The notes beneath the pieces were generated by a model. The model saw nothing but the letters and a program-made list of their open reading frames with translations, searched no databases and was not told the origin of the DNA. From Bradyrhizobium lablabi (lineage in GTDB: Bacteria; Pseudomonadota; Alphaproteobacteria; Rhizobiales; Xanthobacteraceae), in the NCBI RefSeq assembly GCF_018131005.1, contig NZ_JAFCJK010000007.1:62001-126000 (forward strand): 64,000 bases of DNA. The letters are read 5' to 3'. The position numbers were made by a program, and so were the translations under genes. This document shows, piece by piece, positions 59,211 to 64,000 of the stretch. How positions within the stretch are numbered: position 1 is the first letter of the stretch; each line of letters begins with the position of its first letter.

Positions 59211-60212
59211 CTAGAAATGGCTGTAGGACAGCCGCGTCAACGGCAGTTCCCTGCCCTGTGCATCGAGGAAACTCGGCGGCGATGAGCCGGCGATGAACCC
59301 ACCGATCGCCGTCACGGCGACCCCGGCCCGGCGGGCGGCCTCCGTAAAGGCGGTCATGCGATCGCCCGGTATCGCGCATAGCAGTTCGTAGTCATCGCCG
59401 CCTGTAATCAGGGCTTCGATGCCGATTACCTTGCGCGCCAGCAGCGTGGTAGCCGGCTGCGACAGCGGAACGCTCTGGACGTCGATGATCGCCGACACGC
59501 TGGAGGCCGCGCAGAGCTTGGCGAGATCGCCGGCAAGCCCGTCCGAAACATCCATCGCGGCACTTGCGTGTTCGCGCACCGCGAGCGCGAGCGCGTTGCG
59601 CGGCTGCGGCACCCGGTAGCGGGCAGCGAGCGCCTCACGTGCGCCCGCGTCGGCGACCAGCGCACCGGCAGCGGCCCCGCCCTTGATCACGTCGAGCCCG
59701 AGCGCGGCATCGCCGATCGTGCCGGTGACAACCACGCGGTCGCCCCGATGGGCGCCGGCGCGATGGATCATCCGGCCCGACGGCACACGCCCGAACGCCG
59801 TGATCGAGATCATCAACGGGCCCGGTGTCGACACGGTATCGCCGCCGAGCAGCGGACAGCCGTAATGCGCGGCATCCTCCCCCAGAGCCTGCGCGAACGG
59901 CTTGAGCCATGCCTCGTCAACTTCGCGCAGCGCCAGCGTCAGCACGAAGCCCGCGGGCACGGCACCTTTGGCGGCGATGTCGGACAGGTTGACCCGCAGC
60001 GCCTTGAGCGCAATCGTATCGGGTGGATCATCGGAAAGAAAATGTACGCCCTCGACGATCGCATCCGTCGTGACCACGATATCCTCGCCGGCTCCCTTCA
60101 GCGCGGCGGCGTCGTCGTCGAGGCCGAAGGCGCCCGCGTCGGTCGCGAGCGGCTTGAAGTAGCGGGCGATGAGGGAGTCTTCGCCCGAAGTCCGCTTTTC
60201 TTCCTGGGTCAC
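59211..60212 (-). CDS. thiL: thiamine-monophosphate kinase
   Basis: 333 residues, MTQEEKRTSGEDSLIARYFK. Family features: VTTDAIVEGVHFLSDD, LRVNLSDIAAKGAVPAGFVL, GDTVSTPGPLMISITAFGRV, AAMDVSDGLAGDLAKLC and ITGGDDYELLCAIP. Makes thiamine diphosphate from thiamine phosphate. Located beside nusB and the rib genes, a usual order in this group. Confidence 0.96.
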   Translation of the reverse strand: MTQEEKRTSGEDSLIARYFKPLATDAGAFGLDDDAAALKGAGEDIVVTTDAIVEGVHFLSDDPPDTIALKALRVNLSDIAAKGAVPAGFVLTLALREVDEAWLKPFAQALGEDAAHYGCPLLGGDTVSTPGPLMISITAFGRVPSGRMIHRAGAHRGDRVVVTGTIGDAALGLDVIKGGAAAGALVADAGAREALAARYRVPQPRNALALAVREHASAAMDVSDGLAGDLAKLCAASSVSAIIDVQSVPLSQPATTLLARKVIGIEALITGGDDYELLCAIPGDRMTAFTEAARRAGVAVTAIGGFIAGSSPPSFLDAQGRELPLTRLSYSHF

Positions 60213-60223
60213 GACAGCAGTCC

Positions 60224-60375
60224 CGTCATCCTGAGGTGCGAGCCTTTGCGAGCCTCGAAGGATGCACGGCCGAGGTGCATCCGCGTCGCCACGCCGTTGT
60301 CCTTCGAGGCCTCCGCTTCGCTACGGCACCTCCAGCGACAACGGCAAAGCCGTTGCGCGGGATGACGGCTACGGC
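60224..60375. repeat. intergenic palindromic repeat (copy 1)
   Basis: CATCCTGAGGTGCGAGCC and GCGAGCCTCGAAGGATG form an inverted pair, and further inverted pieces (CCTTCGAGGCCTCCGCTTCG) continue into the nusB side. The same type of block, TCCTGAGG then TTTCGAAGGATG, recurs at 61408-61455. This is the layout of the RIME-like intergenic elements found in rhizobia. Confidence 0.65.
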
Positions 60376-60393
60376 AACAGTCATCGCCGTGAT

Positions 60394-60888
60394 TCACCCA
60401 CGGACAAACTCATCGGCGCGGAACTGGCGCGCAATCTGGTCGAGCACGGCGTTCACCATGCCGGTCTCGTCCTTCTCGACAAAGGCATGCGCGACGTCGA
60501 CATATTCGGACACCACCACGCGGCCCGGCACGTCCTTGCGGTGCTCGAGTTCGTAAGAGCCCGCGCGCAACACTGCGCGCAGGATCGCGTCGATCCGCTT
60601 GAGTGGCCAGCCCTTGGACAAGGCGTCGTCGATCAGCGGATCGAGCTTCGCCTGGTCGCGCACCACGCCTGAGACGACATCACGAAAGAACGCGGCCTCT
60701 GCCGGCAGATACTTCTCCCCCTCGACCTCATTGCCGAGCCAATGGCTTTCGAACTCGGCGAAAATGTCGTTCAATCCCGCACCGGCGATATCCATTTGGT
60801 ATAACGCCTGAACGGCCGCGAGCCGCGCCGCGCCGCGCCGGTTGGCTTTCCTTTCGGGCGCTTTCGCCGGCTTCTTGTTCTCTGCCAT
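60394..60888 (-). CDS. nusB: transcription antitermination factor NusB
   Basis: 164 residues from ATG 60888 (MAENKKPAKAPERKANRRGA). ARLAAVQALYQMDIAG, LDPLIDDALSKGWPLKRIDA, ILRAVLRAGSYELEHRKDVP and VVSEYVDVAHAFVEKDETGM are NusB motifs. It binds boxA RNA with NusE for rRNA transcription. Two bases separate it from the ribH stop. Confidence 0.95.
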   Translation of the reverse strand: MAENKKPAKAPERKANRRGAARLAAVQALYQMDIAGAGLNDIFAEFESHWLGNEVEGEKYLPAEAAFFRDVVSGVVRDQAKLDPLIDDALSKGWPLKRIDAILRAVLRAGSYELEHRKDVPGRVVVSEYVDVAHAFVEKDETGMVNAVLDQIARQFRADEFVRG

Positions 60889-60890
60889 GA

Positions 60891-61382
60891 TCAGGCCTTT
60901 GCCAGCCGGCGCTTGATGCGCAGCATCGCGAGCGCCGCACGCGCGGCATCGCCGCCCTTGTTCAGTTCGCTGGCGCGCGCCCGCGCCCACGCCTGCGCCT
61001 CGGTGTTGACCGTGAGGATGCCGTTGCCGAGCGGAAACTTCCGGCTCACGGCCAGATCCATCAGCCCGCGCGAGGATTCCATCGAAACAATCTCGAAATG
61101 GATGGTCTCGCCACGCACGACGCAGCCGAGCGCGACCGCCGCGTCAAACGCCCTGCCCGTGGCTTCGGCCGCATCGATCGCGATCGCAATCGCCGCCGGA
61201 ATTTCCAGCGCACCGGGCACCGTAATCACGTCATGGGTCACGCCGGCCGCCTTCAGCTCAGCAATCGCGCCTTCCAGCAGCGCATCCTGGATGTCGTCAT
61301 AAAACCGCGCCTCGACGATCAGCACGCGTGCGCCTGAAATGTCGGTCTGGTCCTTCAAGGGTGCGCGCCGTGCGTCAGCCAT
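60891..61382 (-). CDS. ribH: 6,7-dimethyl-8-ribityllumazine synthase
   Basis: 163 residues, MADARRAPLKDQTDISGARV. The signature PGALEIPAAIAIAI and LGCVVRGETIHFEIVSMES, GNGILTVNTEAQAWARA are present. It joins the pyrimidine and the four-carbon unit in riboflavin synthesis. Order ribD-ribE-ribH-nusB is common; no ribB/ribA in this window. Confidence 0.97.
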   Translation of the reverse strand: MADARRAPLKDQTDISGARVLIVEARFYDDIQDALLEGAIAELKAAGVTHDVITVPGALEIPAAIAIAIDAAEATGRAFDAAVALGCVVRGETIHFEIVSMESSRGLMDLAVSRKFPLGNGILTVNTEAQAWARARASELNKGGDAARAALAMLRIKRRLAKA

Positions 61383-61404
61383 TCAATCTATCCATTCGAT
61401 CGGT

Positions 61405-61500
61405 GTCTCGTCCTGAGGAGCGGCCGTCGGCCGCATTTCGAAGGATGGGACGGTTCCGGCCCTCGTGGTTCGAGATGGCGCGAGCGCCTCCTCTCCATGA
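61405..61500. repeat. intergenic palindromic repeat (copy 2)
   Basis: TCGTCCTGAGGAGCGGCCG, TCGGCCGCATTTCGAAGGAT and further inverted pieces (GCGAGCGCCTCCTCTCCATG) fill the space between ribE and ribH. Related to the block at 60224-60375. Confidence 0.65.
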
Positions 61501-61553
61501 GGGTGTCGGGTCGGCGTTTTAGGCGCGACAGCCCCCAAAGCCAAGGCCACTTT

Positions 61554-62162
61554 CTACTTCATCTCCGACAGCCGCGCCGCATAGCGGGCCATCAAATCGA
61601 CCTCGATATTGACCTCGCTGCCGGCTCGCCAGCCGCTCAAGGTTGTCACATTGAGTGTGTGCGGAATGATCAGAACCGAAAAGGTGATGTCGTCGACCGT
61701 GTTCACGGTCAGCGACACGCCATCAAGCGTCACGGAGCCCTTGGCCGCGATGAAGCGCGCGAGCTCCCGAGTGGTCTTGAGCTCGAAACGCGCCATGTCG
61801 GGCAGGTCGTCGCGCCTGACGATGGTGGCGATCCCGTCGGCGTGCCCGGCGACGATATGACCGCCAAGCTCGTCGCCGATTTTCAGCGCACGCTCGAGAT
61901 TGAGCCGGGTTCCAGCAATCCAGTGCTTCGCCGTGGTCATGCCAAGCGTCTCTGCCGCGGCATCGACGTCGAACCAAGACTTGCCGTCTGCAACGCCCGA
62001 GGCAACCACGGTGAGGCAGACGCCGTTGCAGGCGATCGAGGCGCCGTCGGCGATGGTGGCCCGGTCGTAACGGCAGGCGATCCGCATCCGGTGCAACTGC
62101 CCCAGCGCCACCGGCGTCAGGCTGGTGATTTCGCCTACATCGGTGACTATCCCGGTGAACAT
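61554..62162 (-). CDS. ribE: riboflavin synthase
   Basis: 202 residues, MFTGIVTDVGEITSLTPVAL, with two similar barrels: N-terminal ASIACNGVCLTVVA and C-terminal GSVTLDGVSLTVNTVDD. This repeat is the mark of the alpha-type riboflavin synthase. Start overlaps the ribD stop by one base (TAATG). Confidence 0.97.
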   Translation of the reverse strand: MFTGIVTDVGEITSLTPVALGQLHRMRIACRYDRATIADGASIACNGVCLTVVASGVADGKSWFDVDAAAETLGMTTAKHWIAGTRLNLERALKIGDELGGHIVAGHADGIATIVRRDDLPDMARFELKTTRELARFIAAKGSVTLDGVSLTVNTVDDITFSVLIIPHTLNVTTLSGWRAGSEVNIEVDLMARYAARLSEMK

Positions 62163-63313
62163 TACGTGCGCTCGTAAATCGTCAAACTGTCCTTGGCGAG
62201 GTCCTCGCTAGCACGAAGCCTGAACGCCTGCGACTGCGTGATTGCGGTCAGCGGCAATGCGTCGAGCGCGGGCACGCCGTCGGCGCCGATCGTATCAGAC
62301 CCGCGCAGCAGCCGGATTTCGTCGACGAGGCCCGCAGTGACAAAAGACGACGCGACCAGCGCCCCACCCTCGACCATCAGCCGCGTGATCCCCTTCTCCG
62401 CCAGCGCACGCAACAGTGCCGGCAGATCGAGCCCCGGCGGATTGGTCGTCGCCTGAAGGCGTATCACCTGCGCACCGGCGGCGCCGAGCTTCATCGCGGC
62501 AGCAGCTTCTGCAAAGTCCGACGTCATCACCCACAGCGGCGTCTCGCGCGCCGAATGCACCAGTCGGCTGCTTCCCGGTATCCGTAACGCGCGGTCAAGC
62601 ACCACCCGCACCGGCGAGCGCCCCGTCATGCCCGGCAGGCGGCAGGTCAGCATCGGATCATCCGCCGTGACTGTCCCGATCCCGACCAGGATCGCATCGC
62701 ACTGTGCCCGCATCAGATGGACCCGCTTCCGCGCGGACTCGCCAGTGATTGCGACGGGCTTATGGCCGGCGGCTCCGATCTTGTCGTCCGCGGACACCGC
62801 AAGCTTCAGGATCACATGCGGGCGGTTGTCCCGGATTCGGCGAAAATGTCCGGCGTGGTCGCGCGCTGCTTCCGCAGCGCATAGCCCGACATCCACCGCA
62901 ATCCCGGCGGCGCGCAGCTTGTTGTGTCCCTTCCCGGCCACCGCCGGATTGGGATCCTCGATGGCCGACACCACGCGCGCAAGGCCCGCCGCGATCACGG
63001 CGTCGGCACAGGGCGGCGAGCGGCCGAAATGCGAACAGGGTTCGAGCGTCACATAGAGCGTGGCGCCGCGCGCGGCCTCGCCGGCGCGCCGAAGCGCTTC
63101 GACCTCGGCATGCGGGCGTCCACCGGGTTGCGTCCAGCCGCGGCCGACGATCACGCCATCCTTGACGATGACGGCGCCCACCGCCGGATTGGGCCAGGTG
63201 CGGCCCAGCCCGCGCCGGCCGAGCGAAAGCGCGAGCTGCATGAAGCGTAGATCGGCGGCCTTCGCCTCCGTTGATTTTTGCGCAAGCTGATTTTCCAGGA
63301 TTCGGAAGATCAT
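62162..63313 (-). CDS. ribD: bifunctional riboflavin deaminase/reductase
   Basis: 383 residues. Deaminase domain at about 20-150: HAEVEALRRAGEAARGATLY, VTLEPCSHFGRSPPCADAVI (zinc ligands His, Cys, Cys). Reductase domain from about 165 on: RPHVILKLAVSADDKIGAAG, CDAILVGIGTVTADDPMLTC, and VEGGALVASSFVTAGLVDEI. Overlaps the nrdR stop (ATGA) and the ribE start, so the operon is tightly coupled. Confidence 0.97.
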   Translation of the reverse strand: MIFRILENQLAQKSTEAKAADLRFMQLALSLGRRGLGRTWPNPAVGAVIVKDGVIVGRGWTQPGGRPHAEVEALRRAGEAARGATLYVTLEPCSHFGRSPPCADAVIAAGLARVVSAIEDPNPAVAGKGHNKLRAAGIAVDVGLCAAEAARDHAGHFRRIRDNRPHVILKLAVSADDKIGAAGHKPVAITGESARKRVHLMRAQCDAILVGIGTVTADDPMLTCRLPGMTGRSPVRVVLDRALRIPGSSRLVHSARETPLWVMTSDFAEAAAAMKLGAAGAQVIRLQATTNPPGLDLPALLRALAEKGITRLMVEGGALVASSFVTAGLVDEIRLLRGSDTIGADGVPALDALPLTAITQSQAFRLRASEDLAKDSLTIYERT

Positions 63314-63792
63314 TTGCGTAACGTCGCGACCCGCGGATCCTCTTCGCCGGTCAGCTCGTCGAGCACGGCTTCGAAGTCCTTGGCTTCGCGGAAATTGCGG
63401 TAGACCGAGGCGAAGCGGACATAGGCGACGTCGTCGAGCTGGCGCAGATGCTCCATGACGATCTCGCCGATCGCCTCCGAGGACACTTCGGCCTCGCCCC
63501 CGCTTTCGAGCTCGCGCACGATCGCGGACACCATCTTCTCCAGCCGCTCGGAATCCACCGGGCGCTTGCGCAACGATATCTGCAGCGAGCGCACCAGCTT
63601 GTCGCGGTCGAACGGCACCCGGCGACCGTTGCGTTTGATGACGGTGAGTTCGCGGAGCTGCACCCGCTCGAATGTCGTGAATCGGAAATTGCAGGCGATG
63701 CAGACGCGACGCCTGCGGATCACGGCCGAGTCCTCCGTCGGACGCGAGTCCTTCACCTGCGTATCAAGACTGTTGCAGCTCGGACAACGCAT
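63310..63792 (-). CDS. nrdR: ribonucleotide-reductase regulator NrdR
   Basis: 160 residues. Zinc ribbon MRCPSCNSLDTQVKDSRPTE, ACNFRFTTFERVQLRELTVI, then the ATP-cone (KRNGRRVPFDRDKLVRSLQI, SLRKRP). NrdR represses nrd genes when dATP is high. Upstream of ribD, as in many alphaproteobacteria. Confidence 0.97.
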   Translation of the reverse strand: MRCPSCNSLDTQVKDSRPTEDSAVIRRRRVCIACNFRFTTFERVQLRELTVIKRNGRRVPFDRDKLVRSLQISLRKRPVDSERLEKMVSAIVRELESGGEAEVSSEAIGEIVMEHLRQLDDVAYVRFASVYRNFREAKDFEAVLDELTGEEDPRVATLRK

Positions 63793-63892
63793 CCAACGGG
63801 ACCTTTACTTCCTATTTGCGCATGATCTCCGCGCAAACGCTTGCGTTTGTCGCGAGGCAAAACCTGTGTCGACTTTCCCGGATCGCGCGACG
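63793..63892. other. intergenic between glyA and nrdR
   Basis: Contains the inverted repeat GCAAACGC-TT-GCGTTTG at about 63832-63850, which could be a terminator stem for glyA or a regulator site. Confidence 0.4.
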
Positions 63893-64000
63893 TTACTGAT
63901 AGATCGGGAAGCGATCGGTCAGGGCCTTCACGCGTTCCTTGATCGCCGCCTCCACCAGCGGCGCCTTGCCGTCCGGCGACTGCGCGAGCGCGTTCAGCAC
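63893..64000 (-). CDS. glyA: C-terminal end of serine hydroxymethyltransferase
   Basis: The last 35 codons only: VLNALAQSPDGKAPLVEAAI, then KERVKALTDRFPIYQ and TAA. The end KALTDRFPIYQ is the conserved GlyA tail in Rhizobiales, and glyA-nrdR-ribD is a typical order. The gene continues beyond the window. Confidence 0.85.
   Translation of the reverse strand: MLNALAQSPDGKAPLVEAAIKERVKALTDRFPIYQ

Noticed and set aside
62160..63313. Possible FMN riboswitch in the riboflavin operon
   Set aside because: Junctions between nrdR, ribD and ribE are overlapping genes with no leader, and the ribE-ribH gap holds only a palindromic repeat; no riboswitch-like sequence seen.

Overview
The window looks like part of a Bradyrhizobium or close Rhizobiales chromosome. 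This is inferred from GC-rich codon use, the order nrdR-ribD-ribE-ribH-nusB-thiL, the plsX-fabH-ihfA-merR block, a ROSE-type RNA thermometer on a small heat-shock gene, and many short stress proteins of kinds I know mainly from Bradyrhizobium. No database search was possible, so all family names come from motifs read in the translations.

Layout. (1) About 1-38.6 kb is an accessory belt rich in stress and envelope genes: a phasin, Hsp20, two YflT-type general stress proteins, two DUF892/YciF ferritin-like proteins, a manganese catalase fused to a third DUF892 domain, an FAD-Rieske oxidoreductase, a GAF-HisKA_2 kinase, a Crp-type regulator, an AI-2E-type exporter, a four-gene membrane operon headed by a YihY-DUF3618 fusion, and a PAP2-cupin-DUF3147 operon. 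Several of these carry a GGAAC-N16/17-nGTT sequence 23-62 bp before the start, which matches the EcfG sigma factor of the alphaproteobacterial general stress response. The belt is also full of broken genes: Ku, ATP-dependent DNA ligase (a wreck plus two 3' scraps), DUF305, PAP2, PHB-depolymerase-like esterase, NUDIX and several small proteins have single-base shifts or internal stops.

(2) About 39.4-44.8 kb is a compact integrated element: tyrosine integrase, small hypotheticals, an AlpA-like HTH protein, a PrimPol-type primase with an ATPase domain, and next to it an AT-rich stretch flanked by about ten TTGC(A/C)A-like repeats that could be a replication origin. Its right end abuts a 3' fragment of a tRNA gene (probably tRNA-Pro), the likely attachment site. 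Just beyond lies the orphaned C-terminus of a PEP-CTERM protein.

(3) About 45-64 kb is housekeeping sequence with intact frames: MerR regulator, ihfA, fabH, plsX, DUF177, a cytochrome bc1 chaperone homologue, bamE, a NarL-type two-component system with an extra receiver-only protein, a 343-residue protein I cannot place, a tripartite-tricarboxylate binding protein, an animal-type haem peroxidase, a K+-independent H+-pyrophosphatase, thiL, nusB, the riboflavin genes, nrdR and the end of glyA.

The contrast between decayed accessory genes and intact core genes is the most striking large-scale feature. The strongest candidates for new biology are the stress regulon with its fused catalase, the four-gene YihY-DUF3618 operon, and the primase element with its repeat-flanked AT-rich segment.
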